Notes under the pieces: generated by a model
The model's input: only the letters and a program-made list of their open reading frames with translations
Database searches by the model: none
Told to the model about the DNA's origin: nothing
Shown: piece after piece, positions 9,735 to 18,508 of the stretch
Layout of the letters: each line of letters opens with the position of its first letter
How positions within the stretch are numbered: position 1 is the stretch's first letter
From: Peribacillus tepidiphilus
GTDB lineage: Bacteria > Bacillota > Bacilli > Bacillales > DSM-1321
Reading direction: 5' to 3'
Assembly: GCF_009466385.1 (NCBI RefSeq)
Contig: NZ_WIAQ01000008.1
Location: 1 to 64,000 of the forward strand
DNA length: 64,000 nucleotides
Position numbers and translations under genes: made by a program

Positions 9735-11345
9735 TTGAAGATCAAATGGTTTTTTATCTTATTCTTTGCCGTATTTCTGCTGGCAGCTTGTAGCTCGGAA
9801 AAGAATCATGATATGAGTGGGATGAATCATGAAAAAATGAATGAGGAAGAACCATCAAGTAAAGATACTAGTTCTAAACAGACGAACCTCATTAAAACAA
9901 CTAAGACAAAAACATTAAAGGGAAACGAATTTACGATTGTGGCTAAAGAGGCTACTCATAAAATCAACGGAAAAACAAAAGTAACTGCCTGGACATTTAA
10001 TGGTTCCGTTCCTGGATCTGAAATCCGAGTAAAAGAAGGAGAAAAAGTAACCATTCATTTTAAAAACGAGTTACCTGCTCCCGTATCCATTCATTGGCAT
10101 GGCATTCCTGTTCCTAATGAAATGGATGGCATTCCTGGAGTCACACAAAATGCGGTTAAACCTGGCGAAACTTTCACTTACGAGTTTATTGCTTCTGTTC
10201 CGGGAACGTATATGTACCACAGTCACCAGGACGGTGTAAATCAAATTGATAAAGGTCTTTATGGTGCGTTCATTGTTGAACCAAAAGAAAAAACATACGA
10301 TAAAGATTATGCTCTCGTTTTAGACGAATGGATGAGCAATCCTGTAGCTACTGATTCTAATGGAATGATGGACAATAAGGATGGAATGGATCACAATATG
10401 GGCGACATGCATCATGAAGACAAGGAGACAGAGGAAATGCCTGGTGGTCATGGTTCTGGTATGACAATGGCCCATGATATGAGTATGTATGATACGTTTA
10501 CAATAAACGGAAAGAGTGGAGACGCTGTCGCCCCTATTCAAGTGAAGAAAGGCGAACGTGTAAGACTGCGATTCATAAATATTGGTTATTTGTCTCATAA
10601 AATCCATCTGCATGGTCATACCTTTCAAGTCGTAGCAGTTGATGGCCAAGAATTAAGTGCTCCGAAAGAAATCAAAGACCAATTGGTTTCCATTGCACCA
10701 GGTGAAAGGTACGATATAGAATTTGTCGCAAATAACCCAGGTCAATGGTATTTGGAGTGTCATGGGGATCTGGAAGGAACACCTGGAATGAAGGCTTTAA
10801 TCCAATATGATGGTGTAGAAAAAGGCAATGATAAGCCGAACGATCAACAGAATCTTCCTAATTTTGATTTCGTAAATTATGGTAAAAATAAATTAGGTGA
10901 ATTTACATTACATCAAAAATATGATGTTGAATACACGATGGATTTAAATACTCAAATGATGGGTAATGGAATGGTTTTCACCATTAATGGAAAGACGTTC
11001 CCTGACACAGACAATATAAATGTTAAAACCGGAGATTTAGTGAAGGTACGCCTAGTTAATAACTCACATAAGGATGGTCATCCGATGCATTTACATGGGC
11101 ACTTCTTCCAAGTTTTAAGTAAGAACGGTAAACCTATTTCAGGCTCACCAATTGTAAAGGATACAATAAACTTAAAACCTGGAGAGGAATACGTTGTTGC
11201 ATTTAAAGCGGACAATCCTGGAAACTGGCTTTTCCACTGCCATGACTTACACCACGCTACAGCAGGTATGGTCAACATGGTAAAATATGATGGATATAAA
11301 ACCAAATTTAAAGTGGATCCAAATACTGAAAATAAACCTGAATAG
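9735..11345 (+). CDS. Lipoprotein multicopper oxidase with Met/His-rich insert
   Basis: A 536-residue three-cupredoxin-domain oxidase exported as a lipoprotein (lipobox LLAACS). TTG start at 9735 has AAGGGGG seven bases upstream; an in-frame ATG at 9705 lacks a site. Copper ligands: HWHG at about 120 and HSH at about 162 (domain 1), and HPMHLHGH at 449 with HCHDLHHATAGM at 501 (domain 3), giving type 1 and type 2/3 sites. An insert at about 210-253 is rich in Met, His and Asp, as in copper-oxidising CueO-type enzymes. Domain 2 unexpectedly keeps HKIHLHGH (288) and a partial type-1 loop ECHGDLEGTPGM. Likely Cu(I) oxidation at the cell surface. Confidence 0.93.
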   Translation: MKIKWFFILFFAVFLLAACSSEKNHDMSGMNHEKMNEEEPSSKDTSSKQTNLIKTTKTKTLKGNEFTIVAKEATHKINGKTKVTAWTFNGSVPGSEIRVKEGEKVTIHFKNELPAPVSIHWHGIPVPNEMDGIPGVTQNAVKPGETFTYEFIASVPGTYMYHSHQDGVNQIDKGLYGAFIVEPKEKTYDKDYALVLDEWMSNPVATDSNGMMDNKDGMDHNMGDMHHEDKETEEMPGGHGSGMTMAHDMSMYDTFTINGKSGDAVAPIQVKKGERVRLRFINIGYLSHKIHLHGHTFQVVAVDGQELSAPKEIKDQLVSIAPGERYDIEFVANNPGQWYLECHGDLEGTPGMKALIQYDGVEKGNDKPNDQQNLPNFDFVNYGKNKLGEFTLHQKYDVEYTMDLNTQMMGNGMVFTINGKTFPDTDNINVKTGDLVKVRLVNNSHKDGHPMHLHGHFFQVLSKNGKPISGSPIVKDTINLKPGEEYVVAFKADNPGNWLFHCHDLHHATAGMVNMVKYDGYKTKFKVDPNTENKPE

Positions 11346-11350
11346 TACTA

Positions 11351-11384
11351 AAAAAATGCGGCAGAATCTGTCGCATTTTTTTAT
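11351..11384 (+). terminator. Intrinsic terminator of the multicopper oxidase gene
   Basis: Stem AATGCG-CAGA / TCTG-CGCATT with one internal mismatch, followed by a run of seven T. It begins five bases after the stop codon. Confidence 0.9.
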
Positions 11385-11419
11385 TAGTAGATGTGTGTGG
11401 AATAATAAAAAGTGATGGT

Positions 11420-11785
11420 TTAGGTTTTTTTCAGATTATGAACTACTGTAGAAAAATCGTTAGTATGAATCATTGATATGTTAGGATTCTTTTTGATAAA
11501 CACAAGATCAGCCATAAAACCATTTTGAATAGAACCATGGAACTCGCGATGATAAGCCTTTGCTCCATTTTTGGTCGCCATTTTAAATACATCCTCTGCA
11601 ATAAATCGATTTGAATGAGGATTATTTTTAAGCAAATAATAGGCAAGCTTCATTGTTTCCCAGATGTTTACACTTGCGTAATCCGTACCAATTACCAATA
11701 CAAACATTAACCCCTTTTTCAAGCATATGACTAATTGGTGCGATGCCCGCCTTACTGTCTATGATAGCTCCAGTCCTCTCTTGGG
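11420..11785 (-). pseudogene. Amidohydrolase (MtaD/SsnA-like) C-terminal remnant
   Basis: Two frames together give the C-terminal part of a metal-dependent amidohydrolase. The first ends KAGIAPISHMLEKGVNVCIG (to about 11695); the second continues as GTDYASVNIWETMKLAYYLL, then MATKNGAKAYHREFHGSIQNG-like and MADLVFIK sequence, matching the GTD...NGAKALG...G.KADLI signature of S-adenosylhomocysteine/methylthioadenosine or chlorohydrolase-type enzymes. The metal-binding N-terminal barrel is missing: homology stops near 11785, where a 20-21-bp repeat begins. A frameshift near 11690 separates the frames, so this is clearly not functional. Confidence 0.7.
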
Positions 11786-11815
11786 TTGTTCCTCTTTGAT
11801 GCAATATATCGGAAC

Positions 11816-11900
11816 GACGACCGATAAATTGCTCCTGACGACTGATATATCGGTATGACGACTGAAAATTTACTCCTGATGACCGATTTATATGACCGAC
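11816..11900. repeat. 20-21-bp repeat, GAYGACYGA family, copy 1
   Basis: The motif GAYGACYGAT/A recurs at 11816, 11837, 11857 and 11878, spaced 20-21 bases, with CTCCT before most copies and a partial fifth copy. The same family occurs in reverse orientation at 17374-17440. Both copies sit at broken gene ends. Confidence 0.75.
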
Positions 11901-12289
11901 AAGCGATTTCAATTAGAATGAACTTAAGAAATTTTTATCTAGAATCTAAAAATCTCTAAGGAAGGCTTCTTTTCTGCTTAAATAATATCCAAAGGCACTT
12001 TCTTTCTCGGTTTTGGGAAAACTTGATCGAGTTTATTCAAATCTTCTTAATTGTTTCCTCTAGGGGACTTTCCCTCTCCAATTAGATCTCCCTTTTGAAT
12101 TAAGACACTATTTTTATCCTCGGGAATATAGTTCTTCACATAACCACTGCATTCTTCTAAAAAACATAATTTTTATATATGAATCTTATTTCGTAAAATT
12201 CACTCAAATTCAAATAAACTATTAAATCCACTTCTCTATTTAGCTAGATATAATAGTGTTTACGAGATTGTTAATTGGAGGTGGCAGCT
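11901..12289. other. Intergenic, possible decayed coding remnant
   Basis: On the minus strand, 12050-12160 reads as an open stretch of coding-like composition (for example VLIQKGDLIGEGKSPRGNN) that stops at 12049 and then continues in the same frame past the stop. There is no start, ribosome site or family that I recognise. It is probably another relic. The promoter of the following YitT-family gene should be in the AT-rich end. Confidence 0.3.
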
Positions 12290-13099
12290 TTGAAAGCAGT
12301 TGGAGTAATGATTGGTTCGATTGTTGTAGCAGTCGGATATAATTTATTTCTAATTCCACATGAGATTATGAGTAGCGGTCTCAGCGGACTGTCGATTATT
12401 CTGGGGATGGTTACTTCTATAAATGCAGGTATTTTTAACTTTCTATTAAACCTCCCTCTATTAGTGATCGGTTATCTTAAATTAGGAAGAACTTTTATTT
12501 TACATACGATATTATCCGTTGTGACTATTTCAATCGCGATGTATTTCATTCCTGTTCAACCTATTGCTTCGAATCCTATTTTGTGTTCTATCTTTGGTGG
12601 AGCGTTGGCCGGTCTTGGAATTGGGATTATTTTTCGTTGTTCTGCCTCATCTGGTGGATTTGACATAATTGGCATGCTTCTTACTCGACGTAGGGATTTT
12701 CCGATGGGAGCACTTTTATCCGTCATGAACTCTATTGTTATTGTCTTTTCTGGATTTTTGTTTAGCTGGGATGCTGCTTTAAATACATTGGTATCGATTT
12801 ATGTAACCGGAAAAGTTATTGATTCCATTCATACACACCATGTAAAAGTCACTTTAATGATTATCACGAAAAAAGGTGAGGAAGTAAAACAGCATTTGCT
12901 GTCTAATATTTATAGAGGTGTCACCATGATCGATTCAAGGGGAGGCTATTCCAATGAAAAGAGTAATATCATCATGACCGTCATTTCACGTTACGAGCTG
13001 TCGGAAGTAAAATCCCTCATTCAAGAAGTCGATCCCTATGCGTTCGTAAACATTACCGAAACAGTAGAAGTGATGGGATTATTTCATAAACGAATGTAA
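12290..13099 (+). CDS. YitT-family membrane protein (DUF161 + DUF2179)
   Basis: About 269 residues: five or six hydrophobic helices (residues 1-170) typical of the YitT/DUF161 family, including GLSGLSIILG and CSASSGGFDIIGMLL, then a soluble C-terminal DUF2179 domain (KVTLMIITKKGEEV ... GVTMIDSRGGYS ... VDPYAFVNITET). Family members are integral membrane proteins of unknown transport role. The TTG at 12290 is chosen because GGAGGTG lies seven bases upstream; the TTG five codons earlier overlaps that site. It is intact in a neighbourhood of pseudogenes and ends in its own terminator. Confidence 0.9.
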   Translation: MKAVGVMIGSIVVAVGYNLFLIPHEIMSSGLSGLSIILGMVTSINAGIFNFLLNLPLLVIGYLKLGRTFILHTILSVVTISIAMYFIPVQPIASNPILCSIFGGALAGLGIGIIFRCSASSGGFDIIGMLLTRRRDFPMGALLSVMNSIVIVFSGFLFSWDAALNTLVSIYVTGKVIDSIHTHHVKVTLMIITKKGEEVKQHLLSNIYRGVTMIDSRGGYSNEKSNIIMTVISRYELSEVKSLIQEVDPYAFVNITETVEVMGLFHKRM

Positions 13100-13106
13100 C
13101 TTTACT

Positions 13107-13146
13107 AAAAAAAGACTCTATTCTTTTGAAGAGTAGAGTCTTTTTG
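13107..13146 (+). terminator. Intrinsic terminator of the YitT-family gene
   Basis: Stem AAAGACTCTA / TAGAGTCTTT with a 13-base loop and a T run, beginning about 10 bases after the stop. Confidence 0.9.
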
Positions 13147-13246
13147 GGCTTTAATAAGAAAGGCATGACCGGAAACTCGGTCGAATTTTACTTATATTTT
13201 CATATTTGAGCATTTCAGCGAGAATTTTTTGTACCTGAAATTTTGA

Positions 13247-13404
13247 TTTAAGCGAAAAAATTCGTCATTTAAGCAAAAAGCCTTCTGATTTAAGCGAAAC
13301 ATCTCTTGATTTAAGCGAAAAGTCTCCTGATTTAAGCGAAACATCTCTTGATTTAAGCGAAAAGTCTCCTGATTTAAGCGAAACATCTCTTCATTTAAGC
13401 GAAA
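13247..13404. repeat. 21-bp tandem array, TTTAAGCGAAA family (8 units)
   Basis: TTTAAGC starts at 13247, 13268, 13289, 13310, 13331, 13352, 13373 and 13394, exactly every 21 bases. From 13289 two spacer types alternate (CATCTCT and AGTCTCC), giving a 42-bp dimer. A 64-codon minus-strand frame (repeating FRLNQE) merely translates it. A two-unit relative with TTTAAGTGAAAG occurs at 52909 and 52930. Confidence 0.93.
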
Positions 13405-13482
13405 CGAAAATTCGGCCCCTTTTTTGAACTATGAAACCAATATAGTGCTATTTACAACAACCGTTCACCTCTAAAACGAAGA

Positions 13483-13511
13483 AGAGGCTTCCTAAATTCA
13501 GGAAACCCTCT
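13483..13511 (-). terminator. Probable terminator of cadA
   Basis: Imperfect hairpin AGAGG.TTCCT / AGGAA.CCTCT overlapping the cadA stop codon, followed on the minus strand by a T-rich tail. Confidence 0.55.
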
Positions 13512-15642
13512 AACGATCTTTTATTTTCAATAATCTTAAACTATTCAGAGTCACTAGTAGGGTTGCACCCATATCAGCAAAAATGGCAATCCAAAGAGTT
13601 AACCAACCTGGTACAACCAAAACAAGAGCCATCAGCTTTATTCCGATCGAGAAAATAATATTTTGCTTAATAATACCTAACGTCTTTCTACTTAGTTTAA
13701 TGGTAAAAGGAAGTTTCGTTAAGTCATCCCCCATCAAAGCAATATCTGCGGTTTCAAGAGCTGTATCAGTACCGGCCCCACCCATTGCAATTCCGACTGT
13801 TGCAGCAGCTAATGCGGGTGCATCATTAACACCATCTCCAATCATAGCTACTTTTTGATACTCCTTACGCAACTCTTTAATATAGGCCAATTTGTCCTGT
13901 GGCATTAATTCTGCTTTAATGTCAGAAACTCCAACCTGTTTGCCAATTTCATTTGCAGTTGCTTCATTGTCTCCAGTCAGCATAATGGTTTTCTTTAAAC
14001 CTAACTCATGCAGTTTTTTTATAACTTGTTTGCTAGTGTCTCGAACCTCATCCGCTACTGCAAGAATCGCGAGTATTTCTTGATTGCTGCCGATCATCAT
14101 GACGGTCTTACCCTGGTTTTGCAGCCTTTCAATTTCCATTCTATAATCTTGTGTGGTAAACAGTGCAACTTCTTCGAAAAGCTTCGGGCTTCCAATGCAA
14201 TATTCTGTTCCTTCAACGCTGCCCTTTATTCCTTTTCCCGTTATAGACGTGAAATCCTGCACAACAATCTCTTTATAGGAGATGGCATCCTGTTCTGCTT
14301 TTTTCAGTATGGCAGTTGCAAGTGGGTGCTGGGATCGATATTCAAGTGCAGTAATGATGGAAAAAAGTTCTCTTTCATCTCTATTCGCAAAAATTTTGTA
14401 ATCTGTAACGACTGGTGTTCCTTTTGTTAACGTTCCAGTTTTATCAAATGCAATCGCTTGTAGAGCTCCTGCTTCTTCTAAGTAAACTCCACCTTTAATT
14501 AAGACTCCGTTACGGGCTGCATTCCCAATGGCTGTCACAATCGATACTGGTGTTGAAATAACTAAGGCGCATGGACAGCCAACTACTAATACGGATAGAC
14601 CCTGGTAAATCCATTTACTCCAGCTAGCATCAAACAATAGAGGAGGTATAATAGCTACCAATCCTGCTATGATCATAATGGTAGGTGTGTAATATTTCGC
14701 AAATTGATCAACAAATGCCTGTGAAGGTGCACGCTCTGCTTGAGCTTCTTCTACAAGATGAATAATTTTTGCTATGGTTGTATCAGCAACAAGTTTCGTA
14801 ACACGAACCTCTAACAAGCCTTCTTCGTTTAATGTTCCAGCAAAAACTTCATCGCCCACCGTTTTTTCGACCGGTACGGATTCACCAGTAATGGCTGCTT
14901 GGTTGAGTGAGGAGGCCCCATTCACGATGATTCCGTCCATTGCCACTTTTTGCCCTGGCTTGACAATCATGATTTCTCCCATTTGGATATCGTCTACATG
15001 TATGCTTACTTCTTTACCGTTCCTGCGTACAAGCGCTTCTTTAGGAGCCAGATCCATCAAAGAACGGATAGATTGTCTTGCCTGATCCATGGAATATCTT
15101 TCAAGTGCTTCGCTGATGGCAAACAATATGACGACGACTGCCCCTTCGCTCCATTCTCCAATTATAGCTGCCCCGATGATAGCAACCGTCATCAACGTTT
15201 TCATATCAAAATCTAATGAAAACAGATTTTTTATTCCTACTTTAAATAATGAAAAGCCCCCAATAACAATGGCTGCCAAGAAAGCTAGCATAGTTGAAAT
15301 GCTCTCTGCTCCATATAGAGTTTGAGACAGGTACCCCACTATGATAAAAGCTGCTGATACTAGTAATACTGAATATTTTTTCAAAGAAGATTCTTTCGGT
15401 CCTTCTTCTCCGATTTTTTCGGGCAAAATTTTTAAATTCTCAAATGCTCCTGCTTTTTCTAATTCTTGAATAGAGGCACTTCCAACAACTGTTATTTTTG
15501 AAGCACCGAAGTTAACTTGCGCATCCAAAACACCATCCAGGTGCTTTACGTTCTGTTCGAACTTTTTGGCACACCCCGCTCAGGAAAAGCCCTGTACACG
15601 AAAAACCTGTCTTTCTTCAAGATTTGGTTTTCCTTCACCCAT
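13510..15642 (-). CDS. cadA: Cd/Zn/Co-exporting P1B-type ATPase (CadA-like) with in-frame TGA in the metal-binding domain
   Basis: Heavy-metal efflux ATPase, second gene of cadC-cadA. The full frame starts at the ATG at 15642 (GAGGTG seven bases upstream, six bases past cadC) and would encode 710 residues. Codon 21 (15580-15582) is TGA exactly where the first Cys of the HMA motif (family CxxC) belongs: [21 protein letters not shown]. Downstream the ATPase is intact: TGES, the CPC metal site ([11 protein letters not shown]), DKTGTLTKG phosphorylation site, HP locus (SQHPLA), MLTGDN and [14 protein letters not shown] at 15528 could reinitiate a 672-residue protein without most of the HMA domain. 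A nonsense mutation or base error is most likely; recoding is possible but unsupported. Confidence 0.85.
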
Positions 15643-15648
15643 GGTTGC

Positions 15649-16005
15649 TCACCTCTCTCTTTGATGATCAAAAGCTAATTGAATGAATTGCTTAACATGT
15701 AGATTTTTTATTGAATAATAAACCAGTTTACCTTCTTTTCTATTTTTAGCTAAGCCTAAATCTCTCAGAAGTCTTAAATGATGGGAAGCCGTTGCGATTG
15801 ATGATTTTACAATATTGGCAATATCACATACGCAAAGCTCTTCTTCCAAAGATAAAGCATAGGCAATTTTGACACGAGTTTCATCCGATAAGGCTTTAAA
15901 TAATTTTGCTACCTCTGCTGTATCCACTTTATTTAATACAGCATGCACCCGGTTCACTGGATCTTCGTGAACACAGGTTACTTCGCAAATATCCTGCTTT
16001 TTCAG
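15649..16005 (-). CDS. cadC: ArsR/SmtB-family metal-responsive repressor (CadC-like)
   Basis: Winged-helix repressor that leaves DNA on binding Cd/Pb/Zn. The N-terminal CEVTC pair and ELCVCDIANI in the recognition region match the four Cys ligands of staphylococcal CadC; SSIATASHHLRLLR is the recognition helix and KEGKLVYYSI the wing. The frame extends upstream through the operator, but the real start is probably the CTG at 16005. A strong AGGAGGG lies seven bases upstream, the resulting 118 residues match CadC in length (LKKQDICEVTC...), and earlier ATGs lie at or upstream of the probable transcription start. First gene of the cadC-cadA operon and likely autoregulated. Confidence 0.88.
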   Translation of the reverse strand: MKKQDICEVTCVHEDPVNRVHAVLNKVDTAEVAKLFKALSDETRVKIAYALSLEEELCVCDIANIVKSSIATASHHLRLLRDLGLAKNRKEGKLVYYSIKNLHVKQFIQLAFDHQRER

Positions 16006-16036
16006 AAAAGAACCCTCCTCGTTTAATTTTGAATAA

Positions 16037-16086
16037 TCAAACATATATTTGAACATATCATATTCAAATACATGTTTGATTGTCAA
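16037..16086 (-). promoter_or_regulatory. cadC-cadA promoter with two CadC-type operators
   Basis: Minus strand: -35 TTGACA (16081-16086), 18-base spacer, -10 TATGAT (16057-16062). Two 16-bp dyads of the form TCAAA-N6-TTTGA lie at 16064-16079 (between the boxes) and 16037-16052 (over the expected start of transcription). They resemble the staphylococcal cad operator (TCAAATAAATATTTGA). Binding here would block polymerase. Confidence 0.85.
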
Positions 16087-16147
16087 TCTATTCTCTTCGA
16101 AAAATAATAAAAGGTTCTTTTTTAAACCTAACTATTTTGTTACATAA

Positions 16148-16184
16148 AAAAGCAACAGGCACCATATTGAATGGTACCTGCTGT
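16148..16184 (-). terminator. Terminator for the DUF421 pseudogene
   Basis: Stem CAGGCACCAT / ATGGTACCTG around a 5-base loop, with flanking pairs and a T6 run on the minus strand. It lies about 120 bases past the DUF421 stop. Confidence 0.75.
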
Positions 16185-16304
16185 CCATAGTGACGTTTGA
16201 TAAATGTAAATAAATATTTTACACAAGATGATGGGGCATCAAGGTATTAGACTTCTTGTATCTCCTATGAAATGTTTACATTGGTATTTGTTTTTCTAAT
16301 CCTT

Positions 16305-16978
16305 TTAATATAAATAAATTTTTACGGTTTCGTTTTGATCAATCGTTGCTAACAAAATTTCGGTTACATCAGCGTTGTATAATCTCTTGATTGTGCTTTT
16401 TAGCCACATTTCGTCTTTGCCAATTTTATGTAATTCTTTGAAATTAATCTTCCCTTCTTTAATAATCGTCCTTGGAAAATGCAATGGTTTTGTCACCAAT
16501 TCCATTTCTGCTGGGGTCACCGTTTGATATTGAGGATGTAAAAAAATCGAAATTGTACCATCTGGTTCCCATAATGCTAGAGCAACCTTTTCCACATCTT
16601 CGATTTTTTCTTTTCTCAATTGTGATAATAAAAAGTCAATTGAAATTCTTGCTCTAGTCAATGCTTTATATCTGATTTCACCATTTTTAATCAGTGTAAA
16701 AGGGGCAGGATCAAGAAATTTTCTAAATGTGTGCCATTTTAGACTCAAAAAACACAAAGAGTATATAAAATTACCAAAACGCTCATTGTGATCATCGATC
16801 CCATCAATCCTAACTGTTCATCAGACAAAGGGTGGGCAATAATGTTTCCAAGCATTAAAGCCATAATAAAATCAAGTAATCTTAACTGAGAAATGGATCG
16901 TTGCCCCATTATTTTTGCTGCTATGAGTAAAAAGAAAAACGAAACAACGGCCCTTAAGATCCACTGAGTGACAGTAAG
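16305..16978 (-). pseudogene. DUF421 (YetF-like) membrane protein, frameshifted and 5'-truncated
   Basis: The upstream frame gives membrane helices of a YetF-type protein (QWILRAVVSFFFLLIAAK, IMGQRSISQLRLLDFIM, MSVLVILYTLCVF), then stops. The next frame continues directly with FLSLKWHTFRKFLDP and the soluble DUF421 domain (PAPFTLIKNGEIRYKALTRA ... TIIKEGKINFKEL). The break is at a run of six T on the coding strand (16747-16752), a typical slippage point. No start codon or ribosome site exists upstream of about 16975, where the sequence abruptly becomes an mprF remnant on the other strand. Two lesions, so nonfunctional. Confidence 0.8.
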
Positions 16979-17328
16979 TGATTCCTGGCTGGAAGCTGAC
17001 TATCACTTATTTAAATTAGGAGAAGAGGCAAGAGTTCCATTACATGATTTTTCTTTAGCCGGAAAAAAAGGCGCGAAGCTTCGTACGAGGAAGAATAAGT
17101 TTGAAAGAAATGGTTATCAGTTTATGGTCGTACATCCTCCTTATACAGACGAGTTTGTTATACAAAAACAAGTTTTATCCACTTTGGGAGCCAAGGTATT
17201 TAGCCTATCAGAAATGTTTCCTGCCTATTTTGTTGGTCCAGATTGTGTACTTGATCCATCGCAGAAAAGATTCTGCTAAGGCTGTAAAATTGAAGTTTTT
17301 CCCTAAAAAACTGAAAAAAGCAGGATGA
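16968..17328 (+). pseudogene. mprF C-terminal (DUF2156) remnant
   Basis: The plus strand encodes YHLFKLGEEARVPLHDFSLA and GKKGAKLRTRKNKFERNGYQF, then VHPPYTDEFV. This matches the FxLGEEA...LSGKK...R...NRFEREGY..E.L.PPF block of phosphatidylglycerol lysyltransferase MprF. The membrane half, the upstream catalytic parts and the true C-terminus are gone, and later residues drift between frames. It is joined head-on to the DUF421 pseudogene near 16966. A relic only. Confidence 0.65.
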
Positions 17329-17373
17329 TTAAGTATATTTGAAACCACTTTATTAGAGTCTTCACTAGTAGAT

Positions 17374-17440
17374 CTCGGTCATCAGGAGCTATTTATCAGT
17401 CGTCATTTCAATTTATCGGTCATCAGGAGCAATATGTCCG
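17374..17440. repeat. 20-21-bp repeat, GAYGACYGA family, copy 2 (inverted)
   Basis: TCRGTCRTC motifs at 17375, 17396 and 17416 (the reverse complement of the family at 11816), with CAGGAGC after two of the copies. It lies between the mprF relic and the alpha/beta hydrolase pseudogene. Confidence 0.75.
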
Positions 17441-17463
17441 GCAAATGTCTTATATGAATGTTC

Positions 17464-17496
17464 AATCCAGTTTCTAATTATGAAACTGGATTTTTT
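17464..17496 (+). terminator. Plus-strand terminator left from mprF region
   Basis: Perfect stem AATCCAGTTTC / GAAACTGGATT with a 7-base loop and T6 on the plus strand. It overlaps the end of the minus-strand hydrolase frame and probably served the decayed plus-strand gene. Confidence 0.7.
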
Positions 17497-18508
17497 GATA
17501 ACTCAATGATATATTTTTCAATTTCTTTCGCTTCTTCTTGATGAAACATATGAGAGGAATTTTCGTACCATACCATTTCTTTTCCAAAGGGTGCATCTAA
17601 TTCATTTAAAAATTTCTCTACAGGTTGGCCGTTCACATGAAAATCCTTTCTCCCATGCATAAACGAAACAGGAACGTTTATTCTTTTTATTGTATCTAGC
17701 ATAATTTCTGCAAAATCTTCGATCAGTTCTTGTGTATACGTTAAATTGAATGAACTATAAAAAGTGTGAAATATATCTTTTAAAGAATATTCAGGACTCT
17801 CTAAAAACAACTTAAAGCCACCAAGCAAACCTGGATGTTTTATTGTTTCGCTTTCGTATACCATCGATTTGTATTTGATTAAATGCTGACGGAAGCCAGT
17901 CCATTGCTTTGGGTTTTTCACATATGGTGGTCTTCCTAAACTCTCCAATTTTCTCAGAGTTTTTTGATCATTTGCTTTCTCCGCTTGACTCTTTACCCAT
18001 TCATAACATAGCGAATCATTTTCAGCCCCATTTAAAATTTGTGAAATTCCAACATACGCGTGGAGTTTTTCTGGATACCTCGATGCAATCGTTAATCCGA
18101 TAATACTCCCCCAAGAATGACCAACTAAAAAAACCTTTTCTTGTTGAAAACGATCTCTTAATACATCAATCAGTTCAGGCAGTCATTAATAAATTGCTCT
18201 ACCTTCATCGATTTAGCTGGTATGTTCTGATCAAATGATTTACCGGCGCCCCTTTGATCCCAAAATACTACAACAAAATGTTTAACAAGTTCTTTTGTTG
18301 TAGTAGCCACCGCATAATCTTGCCCACGAGAAACAACACCCGGAACCGGCATGCATGGTCCGCCATGAACAAAAAGCAACACAGGCTTTGTTGGATCCTC
18401 TGCTTGGATAAGAATAGACTGATTAAGTCCACCAAGTGTTACCATTTCAACCCTATCGATTCCAGTATCTGCAATCGTAAAGTCCCTTTTTTTCGAATAG
18501 AATGCCAT
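17478..18508 (-). pseudogene. Alpha/beta hydrolase (proline-iminopeptidase-like), single frameshift
   Basis: Frame 1 (18508-18170) carries the N-terminus with the oxyanion motif VLLFVHGGPC and FWDQRGAGKS, then reads VEQFINDCLN-stop. Frame 2 continues at once as LPELIDVLRDRFQQEKVFLV, then GHSWGS (nucleophile Ser), MHGRKDFHV (Asp) and NSSHMFHQEE (His), ending near 17480. One lost base at about 18180 would restore FINDLPELIDVL, so the lesion is a single indel and all catalytic residues survive. ATG start with GGGGGAG eight bases upstream. Recent inactivation or a base-calling error; substrate unknown. Confidence 0.85.

Noticed and set aside
13192..13386. Small heptad-repeat protein (FRLNQE)
   Set aside because: It is the translation of a 21-bp DNA repeat; no start site, and the same period occurs in unrelated intergenic repeats.
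15540..15582. Definite selenoprotein call for CadA
   Set aside because: Only a short possible stem follows the TGA, and no selenocysteine genes are visible; a nonsense mutation or base error is simpler.
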